From Desulfomicrobium apsheronum (lineage in GTDB: Bacteria; Desulfobacterota; Desulfovibrionia; Desulfovibrionales; Desulfomicrobiaceae), in NCBI RefSeq assembly GCF_900114115.1, contig NZ_FORX01000007.1:62001-126000 (forward strand): a stretch of 64,000 bases of DNA. Direction: 5' to 3'. This document shows positions 57,443 to 64,000 of this stretch, piece by piece. The notes under the pieces were generated by a model. It saw only the letters and a list, made by a program, of their open reading frames with translations. It searched no databases and was not told where the DNA came from. Numbering within the stretch: position 1 is the first letter of the stretch; each line of letters begins with the position of its first letter. The translations under genes were made by a program, and so were the position numbers.

Positions 57443-58258
57443 TTATTTTTGCCGTTCCTGCAGGTGCCTATTGCGTATTTCTTTTTCCTTATCCTGGCCC
57501 AAAATCCAAAGTTCGGCGTATTTTAAAAATGTATAGTACGAAGAAAGAACGCAAAGCAAAAAGCCTTGCTTTCCGTCGAGCATCCCTTTCTGAAATAAAT
57601 ACATGCGAAAAAAACGCAGCACAGCTCGAAAAAAAGCCCCAACCAGTGAGCTTTTTTTTCCCTCCGCATCTTTCATTTTAGCCCAATCGTTAGCATATGA
57701 TGCAGATTTTGTCACATAATGACGCAAGTCCTTATATGGATAATGCATCAAATCATTTACCAATGTCTTGACACAGAAAGAATCACGGATTTCAACTTGT
57801 TCATGAACATTTGCATCATCATAATGCGTCAAAGCTAACGGATATAATCGCACAACAGGCTTTGGATACCAGCCACAATGTCTGATAAATCTACCGAAAA
57901 ACCAATTCAAACGAGGAATAGCATACACATTATTAGCAGTTCCTTGACGTAAAACAGAAAGTATTTCATCACGAAGTGCTGAAGTGACACGCTCATCAGC
58001 GTCAAGCCAAAAGCACCAACTCGAAGTCACGTAGTCTTGGGCTATCTGCCGCTGTCGGCCAAAGCCCTGCCACTCCAAGTTCTGATAAAACCGCGCCCCA
58101 TACTGTTCCGCAATTTCCTTCGTCCTATCAGTGCTTCCCGAGTCAAGAACCACAACCTCGTCAACCCAGCCAATCACGGACGCAAGGCACTCTGACAGAT
58201 GGGTTTCTTCATTTTTTGTAATGACGAGTGCAGTGACAGTGTGTCCGTCATGGATCAT
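57443..58258 (-). CDS. Glycosyltransferase family 2 (WaaE/KdtX-like), AT-rich
   Basis: 271 residues. TVTALVITKNEETHLSECLA starts the fold; VVVLDSGSTDRTKEIAEQYG binds the nucleotide sugar, and WCFWLDADERV holds the Asp-x-Asp metal site. HYPYKDLRHYVTKSASYAND and YLFQKGMLDGKQGFLLCVLS match LPS-core beta-glucosyltransferases. GGGAGCCTGC before ATG 58258 fixes the start; the upstream open frame is not family-like. The gene is visibly AT-richer than its neighbours with many A/T runs, including T8 at 57652-57659, so it was probably acquired by transfer. It lies alone on the minus strand. Confidence 0.9.
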   Translation of the reverse strand: MIHDGHTVTALVITKNEETHLSECLASVIGWVDEVVVLDSGSTDRTKEIAEQYGARFYQNLEWQGFGRQRQIAQDYVTSSWCFWLDADERVTSALRDEILSVLRQGTANNVYAIPRLNWFFGRFIRHCGWYPKPVVRLYPLALTHYDDANVHEQVEIRDSFCVKTLVNDLMHYPYKDLRHYVTKSASYANDWAKMKDAEGKKSSLVGAFFRAVLRFFRMYLFQKGMLDGKQGFLLCVLSSYYTFLKYAELWILGQDKEKEIRNRHLQERQK

Positions 58259-58400
58259 GCAGGCTCCCTTGAAACATCCATCATTCTTGAGGTGAAGCCC
58301 CATCCCGGCGTGGACGGCGGGGCGATTAATCTTTATAGCATCCCAATCAAAGAGACGGCCAAGGGCTATCGCAACGCCCACGACATAGCAAGGAGGATCC

Positions 58401-58655
58401 ATGCCTGAAAAAGCCATCACACTCTACGCCTTAAGCACTTGCATTCATTGCAAGAAAACCAAGGAATACCTCGACGACTGCGGCGCCAAATACGACTGCA
58501 TCTTTGTCGACAAGCTCGAAGGCGATGAACGCAAGCAGATCATCGAGGCCATCAAGAAAATCAATCCCAAGCTGTCCTTCCCGACCCTGCTCGTGGATGA
58601 GGAAGCCATTGTCGGTTTCAAACAGGATCAGATCAAAGAAGCGCTGGAGAGATGA
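58401..58655 (+). CDS. Glutaredoxin-like thiol-disulfide protein
   Basis: 84 residues with the thioredoxin-fold start ITLYALSTCIHCKKTKEYLD. The redox pair is Cys14/Cys17 (CIHC), and the cis-proline is in LSFPTLLVDEEAIVGF. AAGGAGGATCC before ATG 58401 is a strong ribosome site. The stop overlaps the next gene, an FTR-type iron-sulfur reductase subunit, suggesting this small protein is its redox partner. Confidence 0.92.
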   Translation: MPEKAITLYALSTCIHCKKTKEYLDDCGAKYDCIFVDKLEGDERKQIIEAIKKINPKLSFPTLLVDEEAIVGFKQDQIKEALER

Positions 58656-59005
58656 TGACTCCCGAAGAACTTTACGAAAAACTGCGGCCCCTGCAGGAAG
58701 CCAAAGGCTATTTCTTCAACAAGGACAAGGCTTTTGTTCTTGACCTCATGGAGAGTCTGCTGATCAACCGCGAGCGTTACGGCTATATGGCCTGTCCCTG
58801 CCGCCTGGCTTCGGGCCAGCGTGAACTGGACCAGGACATTCTCTGCCCCTGCGTGTACCGCGAACCCGATGTGGCTGAATTCGGAGCCTGCTACTGCGGA
58901 CTTTACGTGTCCAAGGAATGGAACGAAGGAAGCATCCCCCAGGAAACCGTCCCCGAACGGCGCGATCCCGAGAAGCTGATGGCGGGCCTTCTTTTCGAAG
59001 AATGA
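58652..59005 (+). CDS. Ferredoxin-thioredoxin reductase catalytic-subunit-like protein
   Basis: 117 residues with six paired cysteines in the FTR-beta order: CPC (48, 50), CPC (65, 67) and CYC (80, 82), in MACPCRLASGQREL, ILCPCVYREPDV and GACYCGLYVSKEW. In the family, these hold a [4Fe-4S] cluster and a redox disulfide, and pass electrons from ferredoxin to thioredoxins. The variable subunit is not nearby. The second ATG (58655) has better spacing from GGAG than the first. Overlap with the glutaredoxin gene is 4 bases. Confidence 0.92.
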   Translation: MMTPEELYEKLRPLQEAKGYFFNKDKAFVLDLMESLLINRERYGYMACPCRLASGQRELDQDILCPCVYREPDVAEFGACYCGLYVSKEWNEGSIPQETVPERRDPEKLMAGLLFEE

Positions 59006-59053
59006 TCGAGATCGGCTGACGCTGTTTCCGATGCGCCAGCCCCGGAGCAAGCC

Positions 59054-59275
59054 ATGCGAGAACAGGTCGAAAAGGCGCTCGATACCGTGCGCCCAATTCT
59101 GCAGGCCGACGGCGGCTACGTTGAACTGGTGGACATTCTGCCCAGCGGCATCGTGCAGGTGCGCATGAGCGGAGCCTGCAAAGGCTGCCCCATGGCGCAG
59201 ATGACGCTCAAGAGCAGCATCGAACGCGCCGTCAAGAAAATGGTTCCCGGCATCAAGGCCGTCGAAGCCGTCTAG
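59054..59275 (+). CDS. NifU C-terminal-domain protein (iron-sulfur scaffold)
   Basis: A 73-residue NifU/NfuA-type scaffold. QVEKALDTVRPILQADGGYV starts the fold, and the cluster-binding Cys42/Cys45 is in SGACKGCPMAQMTLKSSIE. It carries or transfers Fe-S clusters. It is 48 bases after the FTR-like gene, so the operon would build and use Fe-S redox relays together. Confidence 0.93.
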   Translation: MREQVEKALDTVRPILQADGGYVELVDILPSGIVQVRMSGACKGCPMAQMTLKSSIERAVKKMVPGIKAVEAV

Positions 59276-59336
59276 TCGGACCAGGCCGCCCGACCGGAAA
59301 AATCCGGCCGCACATTTCAAACGCAACACTCATCCC

Positions 59337-59398
59337 ACGCCGCCAGGCCGAAAGGTCCGGGTGCGGGACCAGCCGGCGTTTTTTTCGCCGTTTTTTTG
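59337..59398 (+). terminator. Terminator after the NifU-like gene
   Basis: ACGCCG near 59337 pairs with CGGCGT, and an inner GGTCC/GGGACC stem stacks inside; two T7 runs follow. The gltX ribosome site and ATG come right after it, so gltX may also be affected by read-through. Confidence 0.6.
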
Positions 59399-59408
59399 GA
59401 AGAGCAAC

Positions 59409-60803
59409 ATGACTCAAATAGTGACTCGTTTTCCCCCCAGTCCGACTGGGTATCTGCATATCGGAGGCGCCCGCACGGCGCTTTTCAATTATCTGTACGC
59501 CCGTCAGAACGGCGGCAAGTTCATCCTGCGCATCGAGGACACAGATCAGGCCCGCTCGACCCAGGAAATGACCGACGCCATCATTGACGCCATGCACTGG
59601 CTGGGTCTTGATTTCGACGAAGGCCCCTATTTTCAGAGCGAGCGCGGCGACCTCTACAACAGCTACGTGGACAAGCTCGTGGAAACGGGCAAGGCCTACT
59701 ACTGCTCCTGTACGCCCGAAGAAGTTGAAGAGATGCGCGAGACGGCTCGCGCTGCGGGACTCAAACCCAAATACAACGGCAAGTGCCGGGAACTGGGACT
59801 TGGGCCCGGACCGGGACGGGTGGTCCGATTCAAGACTCCGCTTTCGGGCAAGGTGGTTTTTGACGACACGGTCAAGGGTCCCATCGCCTGGGACGTGCAG
59901 GAAATGGACGATTTCATCATCCGCCGGGCCGACGGCTCCTCCATCTATCAGATGGCCGTGGTCGTGGACGACGCGCTCATGGGCGTTACTCACGTCCTGC
60001 GTGGCGACGACCACCAGAACAACACGCCCAAGCAGATCCTCATCTACGAGGCGCTGGGCTTTCCACTGCCCAAATTCGGCCACGTGCCCATGATCCTTGG
60101 CCCCGACAAGAAAAAAATGAGCAAGCGCCACGGCGCGACCTCGGTCATGATGTACAAGGATCTCGGCTACCTGCCCGAGGCCATGCTCAGTTACCTGGTA
60201 CGTCTGGGCTGGTCTCACGGCGACGACGAACTCTTCACCATGGCCGAACTGCTGGAGAAATTCTCTTTTGACGGCCTTGGCAAATCGGCCTCGGTCTTTG
60301 ACATGGACAAGCTCAACTGGACCAACAGCCACTTCATCAAGATCGGCGATGTGTCACGGCTCGCGGGCCTGCTGGACGAAATGATCCGGCAGACCACGGA
60401 CTTTGAACCGGCACGGGACTATCTTGAAGCCATCGTGCCCCTCTTCCAGTCCAGGGCCAAGACCCTCAAGGAAATGGCCGAGCAGGCGACCTTCTTCCTG
60501 CATGGCGCCCACAGCCTGCCTTACGCCGAGGCCGCGGTGACCAAATTCCTCACTCCCGAAACACGGGAGCATCTTGCGATCCTGGCCGAACGCATGCAAG
60601 CACTGCCGGCCTTTGATCACAAGAGCCTCGAAGAAATGGTGAACGCCTATCTGGAAGAGACCGGCCTCAAGTTCAAGGCCCTGGCCCAGCCCATTCGCGT
60701 GGCCATCACCGGCACGACCATGAGCCCGGGGCTCTTTGAAACCATGGAAGTCCTTGGGCGCGAACGCACCCAGGAACGCTTCCGCAAGGCCCTGACCCTG
60801 TAA
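59409..60803 (+). CDS. gltX: Glutamyl-tRNA synthetase
   Basis: A 464-residue class I synthetase that charges tRNA-Glu. HIGH-type motif in RFPPSPTGYLHIGGARTALF, then ILRIEDTDQARS, LRGDDHQNNTPKQILIYEAL and the KMSKS loop KKKMSKRHGATSV. The anticodon-binding helical domain occupies the C-terminal third. It may be a non-discriminating enzyme, which sequence alone does not tell. MTQIVTRF at 59409 is the family start. Confidence 0.97.
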   Translation: MTQIVTRFPPSPTGYLHIGGARTALFNYLYARQNGGKFILRIEDTDQARSTQEMTDAIIDAMHWLGLDFDEGPYFQSERGDLYNSYVDKLVETGKAYYCSCTPEEVEEMRETARAAGLKPKYNGKCRELGLGPGPGRVVRFKTPLSGKVVFDDTVKGPIAWDVQEMDDFIIRRADGSSIYQMAVVVDDALMGVTHVLRGDDHQNNTPKQILIYEALGFPLPKFGHVPMILGPDKKKMSKRHGATSVMMYKDLGYLPEAMLSYLVRLGWSHGDDELFTMAELLEKFSFDGLGKSASVFDMDKLNWTNSHFIKIGDVSRLAGLLDEMIRQTTDFEPARDYLEAIVPLFQSRAKTLKEMAEQATFFLHGAHSLPYAEAAVTKFLTPETREHLAILAERMQALPAFDHKSLEEMVNAYLEETGLKFKALAQPIRVAITGTTMSPGLFETMEVLGRERTQERFRKALTL

Positions 60804-60808
60804 ATCAC

Positions 60809-60830
60809 GGCCCGGGAAACCGGGCCTTTT
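60809..60830 (+). terminator. Terminator of gltX
   Basis: GGCCCGGG and CGGGCC pair around AAAC shortly after the stop, followed by TTTT. Confidence 0.65.
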
Positions 60831-60847
60831 CCCGACCTGCCGGACGA

Positions 60848-60880
60848 GTCCATCTCGTCCATCTCGTCCACAAGGTCCAC
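60848..60880 (+). repeat. Short tandem repeat of GTCCATCTC
   Basis: Nine-base units GTCCATCTC, GTCCATCTC, GTCCACAAG and a partial GTCCAC run up to 4 bases before the ATG of the next gene, leaving no normal Shine-Dalgarno. Confidence 0.6.
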
Positions 60881-60883
60881 TCC

Positions 60884-62014
60884 ATGTACGACTATCAGCT
60901 TCACAACACCTATACCGCCCAGGTGGCGGACGGCATCGAGGACCTCGCCCGAACCGAACTGGAGGAACTCGGAGCCACCGACTGCGCATGCGGCTTTCGC
61001 TACGTGCACTTCAAGGCCTCTGCCCGGGCGCTCTACCGCATCGTTTACCGCGCGCGGCTGATCTCGCGCGTGCTGGCTCCACTGGCGCGTTTCGCATGCC
61101 CGGCAGACCAGGATCTTTACAACGCAGGCATGGCCATACGCTGGACGGACTTTCTGACTGCGGACCAGACTTTCGCCATCTTCGCCAACGTCTCCAAAAG
61201 CGCCATCGGGCATTCCCAATATGCAGGCCTGAAACTCAAAGACGCCGTGGCGGACTGGTTCCGGGATCACACCGGCATCAGGCCCAGCGTCGATCCCCGC
61301 GATCCGGATCTGTGGCTGCATCTGCACATCCATGAAGACGTGGGCACGATCAGCCTGGATGTCTCCGGCGGGTCCATGCATCGGCGCGGATACCGCGTGC
61401 AGAGCGTGGAAGCGCCCATGAACGAAACCGTGGCTGCGGCGATAATCCGCATGAGCGGCTGGGACGGCAAATCTCCCCTCATTGATCCGCTCTGCGGTTC
61501 GGGGACCATTCTGTGCGAAGCCTTCATGCATGCCACCAATCTTCCGGCCGGACTGCTGCGCCGCAAATTCGGCTTCAACCGGCTGCCTGACTTCAACCCC
61601 CGGCTCTGGGATCTGGAACTCGCCGCCGAAACCACAGTGGAGCTTGAGGCCGACCTGCGCGGAAGCGACATCGACCCCGTCGCAGTGGAAGCCACGCGGA
61701 CCAACATGTCCAGGCTGCCCGGCGGGGACGAGGTGATCGTCGGACGCCGGGACTTCTTCGAGCGGACCGACATGACCGGCACGACCATCATCTGCAATCC
61801 GCCCTACGGCATCAGGCTGGGCAAAAGCGAAGACATGGCCCCGTGGTTCAAGATGTTCGGAGACCACCTGAAAAAGCAATGTTCCGGCTCCACGGCGTAC
61901 GTCTACTTCGGGGACAGGGCCTGGCTCAAGTGCATCGGTCTGAAACCGGAATGGAAAAAACCCCTCAAGAACGGTGGGCTTGACGGCCGCCTGGCCAAGT
62001 TTGTCCTGTACTGA
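60884..62014 (+). CDS. THUMP-domain class I SAM-dependent RNA methyltransferase (RlmL N-terminal-like)
   Basis: 376 residues. An N-terminal ferredoxin-like/THUMP region (GIEDLARTELEELG, FKASARALYRIVYRARLISR) precedes the Rossmann methyltransferase: LIDPLCGSGTILCEAFMHAT, SDIDPVAVEATRTNM and the base-flipping NPPYG near residue 305. These are the features of the guanine-N2 23S rRNA enzyme RlmL. The exact target base is unproven. Short repeats (GTCCATCTC) occupy the leader instead of a clear ribosome site. Confidence 0.93.
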   Translation: MYDYQLHNTYTAQVADGIEDLARTELEELGATDCACGFRYVHFKASARALYRIVYRARLISRVLAPLARFACPADQDLYNAGMAIRWTDFLTADQTFAIFANVSKSAIGHSQYAGLKLKDAVADWFRDHTGIRPSVDPRDPDLWLHLHIHEDVGTISLDVSGGSMHRRGYRVQSVEAPMNETVAAAIIRMSGWDGKSPLIDPLCGSGTILCEAFMHATNLPAGLLRRKFGFNRLPDFNPRLWDLELAAETTVELEADLRGSDIDPVAVEATRTNMSRLPGGDEVIVGRRDFFERTDMTGTTIICNPPYGIRLGKSEDMAPWFKMFGDHLKKQCSGSTAYVYFGDRAWLKCIGLKPEWKKPLKNGGLDGRLAKFVLY

Positions 62015-62053
62015 TCACCCCTCGAAGTGAGCACACATTTTCGCGTCCTCCTG

Positions 62054-62082
62054 TTGACAGATTACTTTCATTGATTCACTTT
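62054..62082 (+). promoter_or_regulatory. Possible promoter of sodB
   Basis: TTGACA is a perfect -35, followed after 17 bases by CACTTT, a weak -10. It would give a leader of about 90 bases before the ATG at 62177. Only the -35 is convincing. Confidence 0.3.
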
Positions 62083-62176
62083 GAACTACCTTCCAATTTC
62101 CACGCCCTGCCCGCTCTCCGGGCAGGAATCGCGCTCAAATTGGCATCACGTTCTATACATTAAATAGGAGGCTTGT

Positions 62177-62773
62177 ATGATCTTCGTGCTCCCGGATCTC
62201 CCCTACGCCAAGGACGCTTTAAGCCCGTGCATCAGCGCCAAGACCTTTGACTTTCATCATGGCAAACACCATCAGCTCTACATCGACAACACCAACAAGC
62301 TGATCGCGGGCACGGATTTCGAAGGACAGACGCTGCGGGAAATAGTCATGGCCACGGCGGGCGACCCCTCCAAGGCAGGCATTTTCAACAACGCGGCCCA
62401 GGTCTGGAACCACTCTTTCTACTGGCGCTGCATGAAGGCCGGAGGTGGCGGAGCACCCACCGGAGCCGTGGCGACAGGCATCAACAAGGCATTTGGCAAC
62501 TACGAAAATTTCGCCAAGGCCTTCAAGGACGCCGGCATGACCCAGTTTGGAAGCGGATGGGCCTGGCTGGTGGAAAAGGACGGAAAGCTCGAAATCATGA
62601 AGACCGGCAACGCCGACACGCCCATGGTGCACGGCGCCAAGGCGCTGCTCACCGCAGATGTCTGGGAGCACGCATATTACCTTGATTACCAGAACCGACG
62701 GGCCGATTATCTACAGGATTTTCTGGACAAGCTGGTCAACTGGGAATTCGTCAACCAGCAGTTGGCCAAGTAG
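62177..62773 (+). CDS. sodB: Superoxide dismutase (Fe/Mn family, Fe-like)
   Basis: A 198-residue enzyme that dismutates superoxide. Metal ligands are His27 (TFDFHHGKHHQLYID), His in AAQVWNHSFYWRC, and Asp/His in LTADVWEHAYYLDYQNRRADY. GSGWAWLVEKD and the AQVWNHSFYW form favour iron, but metal choice needs testing. No signal peptide, so cytosolic. AGGAGGCTTGT before ATG 62177 is a strong ribosome site. Together with rubrerythrin, Tpx and ferritin it forms the oxygen-defence set of this window. Confidence 0.96.
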   Translation: MIFVLPDLPYAKDALSPCISAKTFDFHHGKHHQLYIDNTNKLIAGTDFEGQTLREIVMATAGDPSKAGIFNNAAQVWNHSFYWRCMKAGGGGAPTGAVATGINKAFGNYENFAKAFKDAGMTQFGSGWAWLVEKDGKLEIMKTGNADTPMVHGAKALLTADVWEHAYYLDYQNRRADYLQDFLDKLVNWEFVNQQLAK

Positions 62774-62782
62774 TACGGCGGG

Positions 62783-62819
62783 CAACAAAAAAGGCGACAT
62801 CAAGTCGCCTTTTTTGTTG
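62783..62819. terminator. Perfect bidirectional terminator between sodB and rpmB
   Basis: CAACAAAAAAGGCGAC and its exact complement GTCGCCTTTTTTGTTG with a 5-base loop (16-base arms). It ends both convergent genes. Confidence 0.9.
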
Positions 62820-62836
62820 AAAAAAAACGGGGTAGC

Positions 62837-63037
62837 CTAGTTGACCGCGGGCTTGGTCACGGCACCGGAACGAATGCACTGGGTGCAGACCTTCATCCGT
62901 TTCACTTCGCCGGACTGCAACTGAGCGCGGACAGACTGAAGATTGGGCATGAAGCGCCGCTTGGTCTTGTTGTTGGCATGGCTGACATGATTGCCGACCT
63001 GAGGGCCCTTCCCGCAAATATCGCAAACTTTTGACAT
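62837..63037 (-). CDS. rpmB: 50S ribosomal protein L28 (zinc-binding form)
   Basis: 66 residues. Zinc-ribbon cysteines are Cys5, Cys8, Cys51 and Cys54, so this is the C+ version whose zinc-free paralogues appear under zinc shortage. The family stretches [20 protein letters not shown] and [14 protein letters not shown] are clear. AGGAGGACGTT precedes ATG 63037. It is transcribed alone, opposite to sodB and yceD. Confidence 0.96.
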   Translation of the reverse strand: MSKVCDICGKGPQVGNHVSHANNKTKRRFMPNLQSVRAQLQSGEVKRMKVCTQCIRSGAVTKPAVN

Positions 63038-63232
63038 AACGTCCTCCTAAAATAGTGCTTTGATATCTTAAGCTGTCATGGCCTGGCAGCTCCGAGACTT
63101 TCCGGCCGGCCATGATCATGATTTGCCGCCAGAGGAATTTGGACCCATATATCCGGACGCCGGGGATGGCAAGTAAAAATCCTTGACAGGAAAAAGAATC
63201 CCCATATACACGTCCCGTTTCGAGGTGCACAC

Positions 63233-63763
63233 ATGGTTGAACATTGGATTGGACTGACGGATCTCCCGGCACAAGGTCGGGAATTTTCATTTGACGACCA
63301 GGACGTCTGGCGTGAACTCTGGCAGGAGTTCCACTATGACATGGAAATCGTCACGCCTCTCTCGGCCACGCTGAGCATCGCCCCCCAGCCGGACGGATAC
63401 CTGATCAAGGGCCATATTGAAGGCACCGTCAGAACAGTGTGTCACCGATGCCTGGAAGATGCCGAAGTGATCATCGACCACGATTTCGACACCTATGAAG
63501 CCCACGAGGACGTGGACCTGCTTGATGATGAACCCAGCCACCTGCGCAACATCGACACAGGCTGGGAGTTGGACGCGGCGGGCCTTTTGTGGGAAGAATT
63601 CTTGCTGGCCCTGCCCGAAAAAATACTTTGCGCCGACACGTGTTTGGGGCTATGCCCGCAATGCGGAAAAAACAGGAACCTGGAATCATGCGCCTGCAGC
63701 AGCCCAGACAGCCAATCCCCCTTGGCCAAAGCGTTGCAAGGCCTTAAAATCAAAACCAATTAG
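63233..63763 (+). CDS. yceD: YceD/DUF177 family protein (large rRNA accumulation protein)
   Basis: A 176-residue DUF177 protein. IKGHIEGTVRTVCHRCLEDAEV and the C-terminal cysteine group CADTCLGLCPQCGKN (likely a metal site) are the conserved features. In other bacteria it precedes rpmF and affects 23S rRNA; here the next genes are rpmF and plsX, the usual order. ATG 63233 follows a long leader (63038-63232) that should hold the divergent promoters of rpmB and yceD. Confidence 0.92.
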   Translation: MVEHWIGLTDLPAQGREFSFDDQDVWRELWQEFHYDMEIVTPLSATLSIAPQPDGYLIKGHIEGTVRTVCHRCLEDAEVIIDHDFDTYEAHEDVDLLDDEPSHLRNIDTGWELDAAGLLWEEFLLALPEKILCADTCLGLCPQCGKNRNLESCACSSPDSQSPLAKALQGLKIKTN

Positions 63764-63789
63764 ATCGCTTTCAAGATAGAGGTGCCATC

Positions 63790-63969
63790 ATGCCATTGCC
63801 CAAGAAGAAAACATCCAAGTCCAGAAGAAACATGCGTCGCTCCCATGACCACGTCGCCATCCCCAATGTCGTGTACTGCGAATGCGGCGAAGCCAGCCTG
63901 TCCCACTGCATCTGCCCCGGTTGCGGCAAATACAAGGGACGCCAGTACACCAAGGCTGCAGATGCCTAA
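63790..63969 (+). CDS. rpmF: 50S ribosomal protein L32
   Basis: 59 residues starting MPLPKKKTSKSRRNMRRSHD. Cys30/Cys32 (VVYCECGEA) and Cys42/Cys45 (CICPGCGKYKGRQY) form the zinc site. It lies 26 bases after yceD, and its last 8 bases overlap the plsX start. Confidence 0.95.
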   Translation: MPLPKKKTSKSRRNMRRSHDHVAIPNVVYCECGEASLSHCICPGCGKYKGRQYTKAADA

Positions 63970-64000
63970 AGACATCTGTCTCGCCGTGGACGCCATGGGG
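63962..64000 (+). CDS. plsX: Phosphate acyltransferase PlsX, 5' end only
   Basis: Thirteen codons MPKDICLAVDAMG are visible before the window ends. The IAVDAMGGD-type start after rpmF is the hallmark of PlsX, which makes acyl-phosphate from acyl-ACP for phospholipid synthesis. AAGG in the rpmF 3' end is 6 bases before ATG 63962; the genes overlap by 8 bases. Identified by its start and position only. Confidence 0.85.
   Translation, partial: MPKDICLAVDAMG

Noticed and set aside
58199-58408. 69-codon plus-strand frame between the AT-rich glycosyltransferase and the glutaredoxin gene
   Set aside because: It starts antisense inside the glycosyltransferase, has no ribosome site, and ends inside the glutaredoxin start. 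Considered as a remnant of a gene broken by the glycosyltransferase insertion, but no family could be seen.

Overview
The window is a chromosomal segment of a high-GC Gram-negative anaerobe. I infer a sulfate-reducing bacterium of the Desulfovibrionales (Desulfomicrobium/Desulfovibrio-like). The reasons are rubrerythrin together with ferritin, thiol peroxidase and Fe-type superoxide dismutase; a four-subunit 2-oxoacid:ferredoxin oxidoreductase; a ferredoxin-thioredoxin-reductase-type catalytic subunit; a fused CobA-HemD enzyme; and an rpsU-yqeY-mutS2-dnaG-rpoD order. The assignment rests on gene content only. There is no rRNA, no tRNA I could recognise, no CRISPR array, no prophage and no intact insertion sequence.

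Layout. 1-9.2 kb (mostly minus): partial cobA-hemD, a REP-like repeat, valS with its terminator, a BPL_N-domain gene, an HD-domain gene with a small partner, and trkA-trkH. 9.2-16.4 kb (minus): a macromolecular-synthesis run rpsU(S21)-yqeY-mutS2-dnaG-rpoD followed by a secreted nuclease. 16.5-18.6 kb: a 57-codon membrane-protein gene, HU, rsmA and a DUF2062 gene behind a hairpin-rich leader. 18.8-19.9 kb: tpx-ferritin. 20-23.5 kb (plus): a phosphodiesterase-like protein and a UvrD/PcrA helicase. 23.6-26.8 kb (minus): a SulP transporter with a large hydrophilic insertion and a tandem UspA protein, separated by a palindromic repeat. 27-29.9 kb (plus): a TrmO-aldolase fusion and a DEAD-box helicase with a long leader. 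30-31 kb: rubrerythrin and a repeat-rich gap. 31-37.4 kb (plus): TetR regulator and a tripartite RND efflux operon with two matching palindromic operators.

37.4-41.5 kb (minus): two cell-surface glycosyltransferases, the upstream one preceded by an A9 tract, then dtd and queD. 41.5-45 kb: dnaE. 45.1-50.7 kb (minus): one likely operon korD-korA-korB-korC-surE-fba-gap, linking 2-oxoacid/ferredoxin metabolism to gluconeogenesis. 51-53.5 kb (plus): YhaM-like exonuclease, tmk and a glycosyltransferase. 53.5-55.6 kb (minus): fumarase and a nitroreductase. 55.7-57.4 kb (plus): mtgA and rarD. 57.4-58.3 kb (minus): a visibly AT-rich glycosyltransferase that looks acquired. 58.4-62 kb (plus): glutaredoxin, FTR-like subunit, NifU-like protein, gltX and a THUMP methyltransferase. 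62.2-64 kb: sodB, rpmB (minus), then yceD-rpmF-plsX (plsX cut by the window end).

Most of the window is core housekeeping. I found no defence island or clearly new multi-gene system. The items most worth a second look are the nested palindromic element at 30.7-30.9 kb, the A9 tract before the CgeB-like glycosyltransferase, the SulP insertion, the TrmO-aldolase fusion, two attenuator-like leaders (deaD and DUF2062) and the AT-rich glycosyltransferase.
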